Below, in pieces: positions 1 through 8,779 of a stretch of 64,000 bases of DNA; position 1 is the first letter of the stretch, and the number at the start of each line of letters is the position of its first letter. A model generated the notes under the pieces. That model had not been told where the DNA came from. It saw nothing but the letters and a program-made list of their open reading frames with translations, and made no database searches. A program made the translations under genes and the position numbers. Origin of the DNA: DASQYE01 sp035940775 (GTDB lineage: Bacteria; Acidobacteriota; Blastocatellia; Pyrinomonadales; Pyrinomonadaceae); NCBI GenBank assembly GCA_035940775.1, contig DASZEN010000058.1, forward strand, positions 1-64,000, written 5' to 3'.

Positions 1-3000
1 GGCCGCGTTCTCGGCGTTCCTGACGCTGACCGTGCCGGAATTAGACGTGATGCGCACGACGTTCAACTCGACGAGCGGGACGTACGTGTTGTTTGAGTTG
101 TTCCTGATGTTGAGGTCGAGCTTGAAGACCCCATTCGTGAATGAGACGTTGCTCATGGCGGTCGCCACCTGTCCCGTGATGTTCACTTTGCCGCGACGGT
201 CTACGACGAGGCTGGCCGCGTTGCTCGGGGCCGTCACGTACGAGCCGATCTGGCCGGGCGCGAGCGCGCGTACGCGATAGCTTAGCTCCCCGTTCGGTTG
301 ATCCACGAGCGCAAGGCTCGTCTGGCCCGAGTTGGTGCTTCCGACGAGCTGATAGTTCACTCCGTCGCCGGAACGCTCGACCTCGTAGCCGGTCGCGCCG
401 TCCACGCCCCGCCAGCCGAGAGTGAAGCCGCCGTCGAAGTCTACTGCCTTGCCCTGCGCGTTCGTAAAGTCGCCCGCCGCCGCTTGCAGCACGGGCGGAG
501 CGTTGCCTTTGATGAGCGTGGTCGTGATGGTGAAGCTCGTCGCCGCGTTTGTAAATCCGATGACGCGGTGCGTATAGGTTCCAGGCTTCGTCACCATTAC
601 ACTGACGAACTCCGAGACGCCCGCTGGCCCGCCGGAGCTGGCGATCACCGCCCCATCGGGATCGAGCAACTCGTAGTCTACGTCCTGCTGATCTCCGCCC
701 GGAGTGGCGAACCATTCCGTCAACGCCTCAATCCTGATCGTCGAATCGCCGACCTGGAAAGGAACCTCGACGTGCGTTACACCCTCTGCGCCCTGCACAC
801 CGTAAGCGCCTACGGGAACCACGCCCTCCTGGGTCAAAGTCTCCTTAGTGGGCTCGGCCGGTAGGGTCTGAGTCGGCTTGAAGTAGAAGGGCATACGCAA
901 CGATTCGGCGTCGTCACTCCTTTTAGCCGTGACGTACCACTGCATCTGAATCGGGGTCGAGAGATCGCGTATGATATTGCCGTCAACCGCGGCGTTGACC
1001 GTAAAGGTCGCCGTGCCGTTCGGCTGAAGAGTAACACTCGGTTGCGAGAGAGAAACACTGATGCCCGCCCTTTGCAGGTCGCGATTATTGGCTACGTTCA
1101 GATTGTAAGTGCCGCCTTCGCCGGAGAGATCGCGTACCGTCACGGTGACGGGCTCGGTGTGCGAAACGCGGCTATTGACGACAGGGACTTCGCCGAACGA
1201 GTGGCTGCCGAGGATGCCGGGCTTTTCGATGCCGTCGCCCGCTACACCCATCAGCGCCTTCGCATTCACAGCCTCTTTGACATCAATCAATCCGCCGCCC
1301 TGAGCGATGATCGAATCTGCCGCCGCGCCGTCAGCCTTCGGCACGCCAGCCTCGTTGCGCATGTTCGTCGCCGTATTGATAAGCGCCGTGCGAATCATGT
1401 CGGGCGTCCAATCAATGTGCGCCTGCTTGATGAGGGTCGCAGCGCCAGCCGTGTGCGGCGACGCCATCGAAGTGCCGTCCAGGTAGCCGTAGTTCGGAGA
1501 CGTGGGAGAGGCCGCCGCCGCGAGCGCGCCTAAGAGGCTTCCAGGCGGGACTGCGGCGAGCACGGCCACGCCCGGCGCGCTTACGTCGGGCTTGATCTGC
1601 CCGAATCCGCGCACGGGGCCGCGCGAGCTGAAGCCCGCCATCTCGCCCATGAACTTGTCACTCAGGAAGGGATTCATGCGAATCGGAAGCTCCGAGACGG
1701 TTCCGCTCACAGGGTCTACGTTATTGTTGTCCGTCGATGAGATAGCATCGATCAGGAGTTCGCCGTCGGCGGGCGAAATGTTGGCGGACGGAATAGAGCC
1801 TGTAACGGCCGTCGGGTTCTCGGTCGCGCTTATCATGATGACGCCGACTGCGCCGGAGGCGGCCGCCATGTTGGAAACGTAAGCGAACGTCGGGACACCC
1901 GGATTCTTAACGAGCGCGATGCGCCCCGAAACGCTCTCCGGCCATGCCACGGTCGGATTCGTGACGAGCACATAGCGCTGCGCCATAGAGCCTGCGGGCG
2001 GATTCGGTGTGCCCGACATCGGAGAGAGTTTCAAACGGTCGAAGCCCGTGGCCGTCTGTAGATTCTTCGCGGGTGTAACCGCCCCGGTCGTATTCTGGGC
2101 GACCGCAGAGGCTTGGAGCACGTCCACAGACCAGGAGGAGTTGGCCGCGCCCGGATGAGTGGTCGCGCCGACGGAGATGACGTGCGTACCGGCGGCGGGC
2201 GCACCCGTAGTGCCCTCGTCGGGGCCGGAGTTGCCGGACGAGGCAACCACTGTTGTCCCCAGCAGAGCCGCGTTGCTCGAAGCCACCGAGGTGGAGGTGT
2301 CGGGGCCGCCAGCGCCGCCGAGGCTCATGTTGATGACGTGCGCGACCGGCTTCGTCTGACCCGTCAGAGAGAACGGCGAGACCGAATCTTCAATCGCCAT
2401 GATCGTGTCCGATTGCTCGCAACCGCCGATGGGCTGTACCTGGCTGACGGTCGATTTAATATCGCTACAGACTTTGTAGGACATGATTCTGGCCTGCGGC
2501 GCGACGCCGTGCAGGCGAATATCATCAGCCGTGTTCGGTATGCCGTCCGCGCCGGGAGCCTGGGCCAGATAACCGGCGGCGGTCGAGGCGACGTGCGTGC
2601 CGTGGCCGAAGCCGTCTTCGATCCCCACATCCGTCAGCGGCAGGTAATAGATCACCTTCTTATTAAAATTGACGGCTGCGGTCGCGGGCGCGACGGCGAG
2701 GCGCGGAGGCGTGGGGTCGCCGCCGAACATCGGATGCGTCCAGTCAACGCCCGTGTCGATGATGGCGATGTTCATACCCTGGCCTTCGTAGCCCTCGCGC
2801 AGATCATCGAACTGCGTCAATTCAGCGGCCTTGCCGTAGACCTGCGGCGCGTTGATATATTTGACGCTGGTGTTGAGCATCGTATAGAGCATGCCGTTCG
2901 GGTGAACCTTCTTCACCTGTGGCATGGCGGCGATTGCCGGGATGGCCGTCGTGGGCACGTTCAGCGTAATGCCGTTGTAGACGAGCGTGTAGCGAAGGTC

Positions 3001-3336
3001 TACCTTGGCGGCGACGCTTCCGTCGTAGTTCTTAATCTCGCGCGACTTGACGGCGAAATCGACGCCGCTCGCGGCGAGCGCCTTCAGAAAGTCATCCTGC
3101 CGGGCGCGCACCTGATCGCGATAGGCTTGCAGCGCCTCGGTCGAGACCGTGGTGCCAGCCTTCTCCGATTTCGCTTTATAAACAGCCGCCGGGTCGTCGC
3201 GCAGCTCTACGATCACGGAAGTAGTTGCGCCGCTTGCCGAAGCGGTCGTGGTCGCACTCCTGTGGAGCGCAAAGGTTATTCCGCAGAGGATTGCAAGAAT
3301 CAGAATTAAACGGAACTTCTTAATTTTGCTCAGCAT
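1..3336 (-). CDS. Secreted S8 (subtilisin-like) peptidase with PA insert, C-terminus cut by window edge
   Basis: I translated the minus strand from the ATG at 3336; the frame stays open to base 1, so 1112 codons are visible and the C-terminus is missing. Residues 1-35 form a basic then hydrophobic signal peptide, and residues 38-150 resemble an I9-type propeptide. The catalytic triad is visible: Asp near 194 in AIIDTGVDWTHP, His near 244 in GFGHGTHVAS and Ser near 622 in DGTSMASPHTAG, with the oxyanion Asn in SSGNSGPDEG. A roughly 110-residue insert before the Ser (about 430-545) resembles a protease-associated (PA) domain. After about 900 the chain looks like fibronectin-III and other beta-rich modules. 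The architecture suggests an exported protease; substrate unknown. A paralogous protease lies just upstream on the same strand. Confidence 0.93.
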   Translation of the reverse strand, partial: MLSKIKKFRLILILAILCGITFALHRSATTTASASGATTSVIVELRDDPAAVYKAKSEKAGTTVSTEALQAYRDQVRARQDDFLKALAASGVDFAVKSREIKNYDGSVAAKVDLRYTLVYNGITLNVPTTAIPAIAAMPQVKKVHPNGMLYTMLNTSVKYINAPQVYGKAAELTQFDDLREGYEGQGMNIAIIDTGVDWTHPMFGGDPTPPRLAVAPATAAVNFNKKVIYYLPLTDVGIEDGFGHGTHVASTAAGYLAQAPGADGIPNTADDIRLHGVAPQARIMSYKVCSDIKSTVSQVQPIGGCEQSDTIMAIEDSVSPFSLTGQTKPVAHVINMSLGGAGGPDTSTSVASSNAALLGTTVVASSGNSGPDEGTTGAPAAGTHVISVGATTHPGAANSSWSVDVLQASAVAQNTTGAVTPAKNLQTATGFDRLKLSPMSGTPNPPAGSMAQRYVLVTNPTVAWPESVSGRIALVKNPGVPTFAYVSNMAAASGAVGVIMISATENPTAVTGSIPSANISPADGELLIDAISSTDNNNVDPVSGTVSELPIRMNPFLSDKFMGEMAGFSSRGPVRGFGQIKPDVSAPGVAVLAAVPPGSLLGALAAAASPTSPNYGYLDGTSMASPHTAGAATLIKQAHIDWTPDMIRTALINTATNMRNEAGVPKADGAAADSIIAQGGGLIDVKEAVNAKALMGVAGDGIEKPGILGSHSFGEVPVVNSRVSHTEPVTVTVRDLSGEGGTYNLNVANNRDLQRAGISVSLSQPSVTLQPNGTATFTVNAAVDGNIIRDLSTPIQMQWYVTAKRSDDAESLRMPFYFKPTQTLPAEPTKETLTQEGVVPVGAYGVQGAEGVTHVEVPFQVGDSTIRIEALTEWFATPGGDQQDVDYELLDPDGAVIASSGGPAGVSEFVSVMVTKPGTYTHRVIGFTNAATSFTITTTLIKGNAPPVLQAAAGDFTNAQGKAVDFDGGFTLGWRGVDGATGYEVERSGDGVNYQLVGSTNSGQTSLALVDQPNGELSYRVRALAPGQIGSYVTAPSNAASLVVDRRGKVNITGQVATAMSNVSFTNGVFKLDLNIRNNSNNTYVPLVELNVVRITSNSGTVSVRNAENAA

Positions 3337-3437
3337 GATTGTTTTCAGTCTCCACTCCGATGGTTTGATAAATTTGCGGTCGAGCGAGGCTCAGCTTTTC
3401 GATCAGCACTCATTAAAAGAGTCGCCGTAAAAGCCTT

Positions 3438-3471
3438 GACGCCTCCCCCTTTTCGGTTGGGGAGCGGCGTC
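3438..3471 (-). terminator. Hairpin terminator after the second S8 protease
   Basis: The arms TTGACGCCTCCCC and GGGGAGCGGCGTC pair around a short loop, with one mismatch. On the minus strand a CTTTT run follows. It lies in the 151-base gap between two minus-strand protease genes and would end the upstream one. Confidence 0.55.
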
Positions 3472-3487
3472 AGAACCTGGCCCGAGG

Positions 3488-6067
3488 TCAGTTGCCTGCG
3501 ACGAAGCGCTGCGCGAAAGCGTTCAGCTTCGTGGCGAGCGCGGCGCGCGTGATCGACGCACTCGGTTCAACGCGCGGGCCGGGCTTGGCGACGATTCCGA
3601 GCGGCGTCTGTTCGACCGAAGCCTGATAAACTTCGAGCAGGCCCTTGTCGATGGCGAGCTGCACGTAGCCGCGCAGCTCCGACGGAATCTGCCCGTTGTC
3701 TATAACCGTTTGACCGGCGTACGTGACGGGGCTGCCCGCTTTCGCTTTGGCTTCAGCGTCGAGGCCGAGGGCACGCACAAAGGCGACTGCCAGATCGAGA
3801 CGGCTGACCGTGCCCGACGGGTTGAAGTTCGCGCCCGCAGCGCTCATCAGGCCCGCCGGAGCAAGCGCATTCTCTGCCGTGTAGAAGTCGCGCAGCGTCG
3901 AGCCCTTAGAGGTCACGGCCTCTGCAATCGCTTCGAGGTCGCCCGTGACATCCGTGAAGCGGGGCGTCGCCCCGAGCGTCTGTCGAACGGGCGCGTTGAG
4001 CAGCAGCGCGCGGGCAAAGTCTGCGCGCGTGACGAAAGCATCCGGCTGAAAAGAGTTGTCGGCGAGTACGTCGAAGCGACGATTGAGGATCGCCAGCTCG
4101 ATCTCCGCTTTCGCCGGATGGTTTTGAATGTCCGTGATCGCAGGCGAGATGGTGATGCGCTTCTTCGTGATCGTTCCCGTCACATCGCCGGGCAAAGCAG
4201 CGCCGGAGGTCGGAGCGAGCGGCGTACTGACGCCGTTACTGGTCAGACCGCGCGCGCCGCGAACCTCCATCACCCAATCACCGGCCGGTGGATTCTTGAC
4301 GAGCACCTGTCTGGTCGGCGCATTCAGCAGGGGCAGGCCGATGCCGCTCGAATAGGTTTTGCCTGCCGGGTCTGTCAGCACTATGCCGACCGGATTGGTC
4401 AGACCGTCGAACTCAACGCTGGCGAACACGTCGAGCACGTCAACTCCCGTTTCGACCTTGAACTTCCTGGCGTTTTCGGAGTCGGGGCCGGGCGTGGCGA
4501 CCGGATTGAACGCGATGCTGAAGGGCGTATTGGTCGCGTCCGTATTGAGCTGCGCGTTGAAGGTCGGGTTCAGGAATGAGCCGTAGCCCTTCGAGCGATG
4601 CAGAACCTTATCGACGGCCGCGTAGGAATTGATAAAGCCCGCGCCGACCTCCCATTCCTCGCGCCCGGGCATGCGAGTCGCCGTCGTCGTCAGGATGCTC
4701 TTGATCTCATCCATGCGGCTTCTGTCGAGCGAGCCGTTCAACCAATCGGCGGGAAGGTTAGTGTCGTTAGTGAGCGTCGGGTCGGCGTCGAGCATCAGCG
4801 CGACCGTCCCGGCGACGAACGGAGTCGCCATCGAAGTGCCTTCGATCTGCGTGTAAAACGGTATGAAGGCGGGCGGAATCTCCGTGTCGCTGGCTCCGCC
4901 GTTCGCCACAAGGTTTGTGATCGAGCGGGTCGAGACCAGATTCGTCGTAAAACGCGTGTTCGTAGCAAACTCGCGCCCGTGTCCCGGCGCGGTGATCGTC
5001 GGCGTCGCATAGTCGTCCAGAATATCCGTATTGCTCAGGCGCTCTTCGGCGGGTGTGCCGCGTGAACTGCCGACGACCAGACCGCCCTCCTTATGACCGT
5101 TCGCCACGCCGATCACCCAGGCCGCTTTCGCATAGCGATTCCAGGTCGTTTTGCCGGGGCCGGAGTTGGCGCCCGCAAACAGGATGACGACGTTGCGCTC
5201 GTACAGCGTACGGCTCGCGATGTTGATCGGGTCGTCCGGGTCGAAGGGAGCGAAGCTTCCGTAAGAGTTCGAGATGATGCGAATGTTGTAGCGGAACTGG
5301 TTCGCCAGCGCCCACTCCCAGGCGCCGACCGCGTTCAGAACCAGCAGGCCCGCGCCCAAGCCTGCGCCGATGATCTTGGCTCCCGGCGCGACGCCCGCAT
5401 AACGCCCGCCCGATTGAATGCCGGAGCCGCCGATGATCCCGGCGCAGTGTGTGCCATGGCCCACGGACTGGTCTGTATTGGGTACGTTCTCGGCAAAGAG
5501 GAACGGAGTGAAGGCGTCCCTGGACGTGCCGTCGTGCGTCAAGACCTGTACGTTCTGGACGACCGTCTGCCCGAGTTTGAGATCATTGTGCGTCGCGTCG
5601 ATGCCGGAGTCTATGACGAGCACGGAGAAATCGCCCTTGCCGGAGACGGGCGTGCCGCCATTGGCGCTCGTAAAACCCGCGTCGGTGCGAATCCTGTTGA
5701 CGCCCGCGAGCACGCGGGCCTGATCTATGTAGTACTCCAACCGGTCGTTAGACCAGACGGAGCGCACTTCCGGGTTGGTCGAGAGCGCTCTGACCTGCCC
5801 GGTCGTCGCCGTGACGGCCACCATGCCGAGGTTCTGGAAGGTCACGCCGCCCGTTATCCCCAGGCTCCTGAGCACGCCGAGGTGCGCATCCTTGAGACCG
5901 TCGCTCGTCCTGAAAGAGACGATGACGGTTCCGAGGCTTTCGCCGTCCGAAAGCTTCGAGAGCTGGGATTTGAGCGTCGGGCTCAGGGACGCGGCTGAAG
6001 CGCCCGCTTGCAGCGCAGCGCAGCTCAGCAGGATCGAGATCAAGGTAGTGGCTATTCTACGAATCAT
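3488..6067 (-). CDS. Secreted S8 peptidase with C-terminal SLH-like region
   Basis: The frame is open further upstream, but the ATG at 6067 gives a clean signal peptide (MIRRIATTLISILLSCAALQ), so I place the start there (859 aa). Residues about 45-115 look like an I9 inhibitor/propeptide domain. The triad is Asp153 (VLVIDSGIDATH), His204 (GHGTHCAG) and Ser412 (IEGTSMATPFVAG), with oxyanion Asn301 (FAGANSGPG). A beta-rich P-domain-like stretch follows. The last 200 residues hold repeated blocks of the type TRADFARALL, VSRLDLAVAFVRALG and ITRAALATKLNAF, each followed by a 'LRGYVQLAIDKGLL' helix, which resembles degenerate S-layer homology (SLH) modules for surface anchoring. The same C-terminal organisation recurs in the protease at 11921-14914. 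Probably a cell-surface or secreted protease. Confidence 0.93.
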   Translation of the reverse strand: MIRRIATTLISILLSCAALQAGASAASLSPTLKSQLSKLSDGESLGTVIVSFRTSDGLKDAHLGVLRSLGITGGVTFQNLGMVAVTATTGQVRALSTNPEVRSVWSNDRLEYYIDQARVLAGVNRIRTDAGFTSANGGTPVSGKGDFSVLVIDSGIDATHNDLKLGQTVVQNVQVLTHDGTSRDAFTPFLFAENVPNTDQSVGHGTHCAGIIGGSGIQSGGRYAGVAPGAKIIGAGLGAGLLVLNAVGAWEWALANQFRYNIRIISNSYGSFAPFDPDDPINIASRTLYERNVVILFAGANSGPGKTTWNRYAKAAWVIGVANGHKEGGLVVGSSRGTPAEERLSNTDILDDYATPTITAPGHGREFATNTRFTTNLVSTRSITNLVANGGASDTEIPPAFIPFYTQIEGTSMATPFVAGTVALMLDADPTLTNDTNLPADWLNGSLDRSRMDEIKSILTTTATRMPGREEWEVGAGFINSYAAVDKVLHRSKGYGSFLNPTFNAQLNTDATNTPFSIAFNPVATPGPDSENARKFKVETGVDVLDVFASVEFDGLTNPVGIVLTDPAGKTYSSGIGLPLLNAPTRQVLVKNPPAGDWVMEVRGARGLTSNGVSTPLAPTSGAALPGDVTGTITKKRITISPAITDIQNHPAKAEIELAILNRRFDVLADNSFQPDAFVTRADFARALLLNAPVRQTLGATPRFTDVTGDLEAIAEAVTSKGSTLRDFYTAENALAPAGLMSAAGANFNPSGTVSRLDLAVAFVRALGLDAEAKAKAGSPVTYAGQTVIDNGQIPSELRGYVQLAIDKGLLEVYQASVEQTPLGIVAKPGPRVEPSASITRAALATKLNAFAQRFVAGN

Positions 6068-6190
6068 TTTATCGGCCTCCGGTTGCAGTCTTTCTGGCGA
6101 TGCAGGTTCCAAGTCGAAATTTTTCGTGGTTAGCTGGATCAGCGAGGTACAACATCGGTAACTAACACGTGAAAAATAGCCGACCGCACC

Positions 6191-6303
6191 TGAGAAAAAC
6201 TTGAGACCGGGGCGAAAGAGAAAAGCAGCCGATTTTCTTAGGAAAATCGGCTGCTTTTGTACTTGAAGCGCCTGGGCCGGGGCGGTTGAGGAAAACTTGA
6301 GAC
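6191..6303. repeat. 17-base direct repeat flanking the terminator
   Basis: Bases 6191-6207 (TGAGAAAAACTTGAGAC) and 6287-6303 (TGAGGAAAACTTGAGAC) differ at one position. Both are followed by CGGGG or GGGGA. The hairpin at 6221-6258 sits between the copies. The pair could be regulator sites or a remnant of a small duplication. Confidence 0.6.
6221..6258 (-). terminator. Perfect 17-bp Rho-independent terminator
   Basis: AAAAGCAGCCGATTTTC at 6221-6237 pairs exactly with 6242-6258 around the loop TTAG. On the minus strand the stem ends in GGCTGCTTTTCTCTTT, a U-rich tail. It lies downstream of the isomerase gene and would end the permease-isomerase operon. Confidence 0.85.
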
Positions 6304-6429
6304 GGGGAAAATGCCTCCTTCGGCCTACCCCTGGAGGCGCGCCCGGCGGGGCTCCGGCCTCGCTTTCCGGCTCCCCGCCCGCCCGTACTATTCCATGACG
6401 GCCTTGAAATCCCTCGTCGCGGCGCGCTC

Positions 6430-7548
6430 TCACATGGCTGGAAATTCATCCCTCAGCTTGCCGAAACGAAAGGGCTCGTTGATGCGAATCGCTGCACGGC
6501 GGCGCGCATCCCTGAGCCAGTCGGTCAGCCGCGCCGCCTCGCGCGAGGCCAGGAGGCGCTGGCGTACTGTCGCCTCTGCTTCGGAGAGCGCAACGGGGCG
6601 AGCCTCTTCGTGCGCCGAAACCTTTATGATGTGAAAGCCGAAGTCCGTCTGCACGACGCCGCTAATAGAGCCGGGTTTGAGGGCAAAGGCCGCATCGTCG
6701 AAGGCGCGCGGGTGCGAGTTGCGCGTGAACGTACCCAGATCGCCGCCGCGCTCGCGCGAGGAAGGGTCGTCGGAGGAGGCGCGAGCGAGCGCCGCAAAAT
6801 CTGCGCCGCCCGAAGCCTTCCGACGCAACTCTTCGGCGCGCGCCCTGCGCCGCTCCATCTCTTCACGAACCGCGCGCGCGAGCGCATCGCCCGCGAGCTT
6901 CTTCTCGTTTTCTAGCTCCTGCTTAATCAGGTTGGGACGCGCCGCGACGAGAATATGCGAGGCCGTGACGCGCTCCGGCTGCTGCATGTCCGCGTCGTTG
7001 CGATGCGCGTCATAATAAGCCTTGACCTCCGCATCCGTGACGCTGATGCCCTTGCTCAATTCCGCGCGCAGCATCGCGCCGTAAAGCTCAAGCTTCAAGA
7101 CCTCTCGATACTCGTCGCGCGTCAAATGATGTGCGGACAGATATTCATCATATTTCTGTTCGCCTCCGAACTGGGCCACGTTCTTGCGCTCGGCCTCCGC
7201 CATCTTGTCCGGCGCAATGGCGAGGCCGCGCCTTTCGGCCTCCTGCATAATCAGCGTTCGGTCGATCAGCTCCGAGACGATACCCTCCTTGAGTTGTTCG
7301 AGCGTGCGGCGTCCTTCCTCGGAACCCGCATCGATGCCGAGCGCCTCGCGCCCGTTCTTCAAATACATCTCATAGAGCTTGGTATAAACGGGGCGGCCCT
7401 CGATGGTGGCGACGATTGCCGGAAGGCCCGACGCCGTTGTATTGCCGGTCTGCGAAGGCGCGCTATTCTGGCAGGCTGCGAGCGCAACAGTGAGCGCGAG
7501 CGCGGCCGCGAGCCGCGTCGCGTGGATGCCGTAACGCAGAGGCCGCAT
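6430..7548 (-). CDS. Lipoprotein peptidylprolyl isomerase (PpiC/SurA type)
   Basis: A periplasmic prolyl isomerase/chaperone of the parvulin family. The start at 7548 has AAGGA six bases upstream and gives a lipoprotein signal ending in LALTVALAAC (lipobox Cys about residue 26); an ATG-less extension to 7599 is open but less likely. Residues about 45-190 are the helical SurA N-terminal chaperone region. The rotamase domain starts at TASHILVAARP and contains GGDLGTFTRN and the terminal motif TDFGFHIIKV. A charged helix with long Arg/Glu stretches is inserted in the rotamase domain between the first strand and the DFAALARASSDD segment. It is the last gene of a minus-strand run behind two peptide-ABC permeases (56-base gap). 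Placement beside secreted proteases fits a role in folding exported proteins; that is inference. Confidence 0.9.
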   Translation of the reverse strand: MRPLRYGIHATRLAAALALTVALAACQNSAPSQTGNTTASGLPAIVATIEGRPVYTKLYEMYLKNGREALGIDAGSEEGRRTLEQLKEGIVSELIDRTLIMQEAERRGLAIAPDKMAEAERKNVAQFGGEQKYDEYLSAHHLTRDEYREVLKLELYGAMLRAELSKGISVTDAEVKAYYDAHRNDADMQQPERVTASHILVAARPNLIKQELENEKKLAGDALARAVREEMERRRARAEELRRKASGGADFAALARASSDDPSSRERGGDLGTFTRNSHPRAFDDAAFALKPGSISGVVQTDFGFHIIKVSAHEEARPVALSEAEATVRQRLLASREAARLTDWLRDARRRAAIRINEPFRFGKLRDEFPAM

Positions 7549-7604
7549 GATGATCCTTACGCTGAGCTTTCGTTTGAGTGTTGCCGTTGATTCTAGCATG
7601 GGTT

Positions 7605-8756
7605 CTAAGTGTCCTTTGGTTTGAGCCCGTCGCTGAGAAGTCGCACGCCGAGCACGAACAGAAAGATGGCGAAAGCCGGACTGAGTAAGACGAAGGCGTG
7701 CTCGCCCAGAAGCGCCGGGTCTGCCGCCGTGGCAAGCATGCTGCCCCAGCTCGCCTCCGGCTCCTGCAAGCCTACGCCCAGGAAAGAGAGCGCCGTCTCG
7801 GCCAGCAGAAAGGCCGGAAGCATCAGCGTCACCTGGACGACGAGCGCTCCGGCTGCGTTCGGCAGGATGTGACGAAACAGTATGCGCCCTTGCGAAAGAC
7901 CTATGCTCTCAGCCGCGAGCACGAACTCGCGCCTGCGCAAGGCGCTCACAAGCCCGCGCGTCACCCGCGCCATCTCGGCCCAGCCGACCGCCAGAAAAAT
8001 CAGGATCAGGAGCAGCGCGGCGCGCGCCGGAGGCAGTTCCAGCGGGAACGCGGCCCGCGCCGCCAGTATCAAGACCAGCACCGGGAGCGCCATCATGACA
8101 TCGGCCGCGCGCATCAGCGCCGCGTCCATTGAGCGTCGCGCATATCCCGCGATGCAGCCGATGATAATACCGAGCGCGGCGGCGGCGAGCGTGCCCAGCG
8201 GGCCAACCAGGAGCGAGAAGCGCGAAGCGATCAGCAGGCGCGACCACCTGTCGCGGCCCAGAGCGTCAGTCCCCAGCAGGTTGAAGCGCGGCGCGCCCGT
8301 CTCACCATTATCCCTCACACCGAAAAGGTGACGGTCGGTGGGCCACACTCCGAAGAGCCTGTAGGTGTAGCCGCGCTTGAACAGCTCAATAGCATAGGCG
8401 CGCTCAGGCTGTTCCTCGTAGCGACGTGCGAGCGGATCAACGAGGCGTCGCGCGTAGATGAAAGGGCGCGCGTGCCAGCGGCCCTCGGCGTCGCGAAAGC
8501 GAATCACGCTCGGCGGCGAGAGCGGCTGCTGTCTTGATTGCGCGCGATAATCGTAAGGCGCGAGCGTCTCGGCAAAAAGTGCCATCCCATAGAATAAACA
8601 GACGATGCCGAGCCCGGCGTAAGCCTTCGCCCTGCCTCGCAAAGCGCTCCTCCCGGAGCGCAGGCGCGCCAGAAGTCTCTTCTCGCGCACCTCTTCCGCG
8701 AGAATATAATCGGCGGTCGCTTCACTACTACTACTACTACTGCTGCTGTGTCGCAT
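7605..8756 (-). CDS. ABC transporter permease, DppC/OppC-like
   Basis: Inner-membrane permease subunit of a peptide/nickel-type ABC importer, 383 aa. AAAGG lies five bases before the ATG. The N-terminus carries eight serines in a row encoded by AGC/AGT repeats, followed by a cytoplasmic stretch and a first membrane segment (GIVCLFYGMALFAETLAPYDY), the usual DppC N-terminal helix. The BPD transmembrane domain begins near 180 (SLLVGPLGTLAAAALGIIIG) and contains the EAA loop (AAESIGLSQGRILFRHILPNA). The last helix is AFAIFLFVLGVRLLSDGLKP. It follows the DppB-like gene after 23 bases. The insertion between the first helix and the transport domain (LVDPLARRYEEQPERAYA...) is longer than in classical DppC. 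Confidence 0.92.
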   Translation of the reverse strand: MRHSSSSSSSSEATADYILAEEVREKRLLARLRSGRSALRGRAKAYAGLGIVCLFYGMALFAETLAPYDYRAQSRQQPLSPPSVIRFRDAEGRWHARPFIYARRLVDPLARRYEEQPERAYAIELFKRGYTYRLFGVWPTDRHLFGVRDNGETGAPRFNLLGTDALGRDRWSRLLIASRFSLLVGPLGTLAAAALGIIIGCIAGYARRSMDAALMRAADVMMALPVLVLILAARAAFPLELPPARAALLLILIFLAVGWAEMARVTRGLVSALRRREFVLAAESIGLSQGRILFRHILPNAAGALVVQVTLMLPAFLLAETALSFLGVGLQEPEASWGSMLATAADPALLGEHAFVLLSPAFAIFLFVLGVRLLSDGLKPKDT

Positions 8757-8779
8757 AGCGGCCTTTCATACGCAAAGCA

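Larger units (their letters stand above)
6068..6429. other. Intergenic region with terminator and a direct repeat
   Basis: This 362-base gap separates the isomerase gene from the S8 protease, both on the minus strand. It holds a perfect 17-bp hairpin (6221-6258) and a near-identical 17-base repeat on either side of it (6191-6207 and 6287-6303). The remaining bases must carry the protease promoter, but no convincing -35/-10 pair stands out. Confidence 0.6.

Noticed and set aside
2113..3309. Plus-strand ORF of about 400 codons opposite the first protease
   Set aside because: The minus strand reads through a complete S8 catalytic domain; the plus-strand product is an Arg-rich shadow typical of GC-rich DNA.
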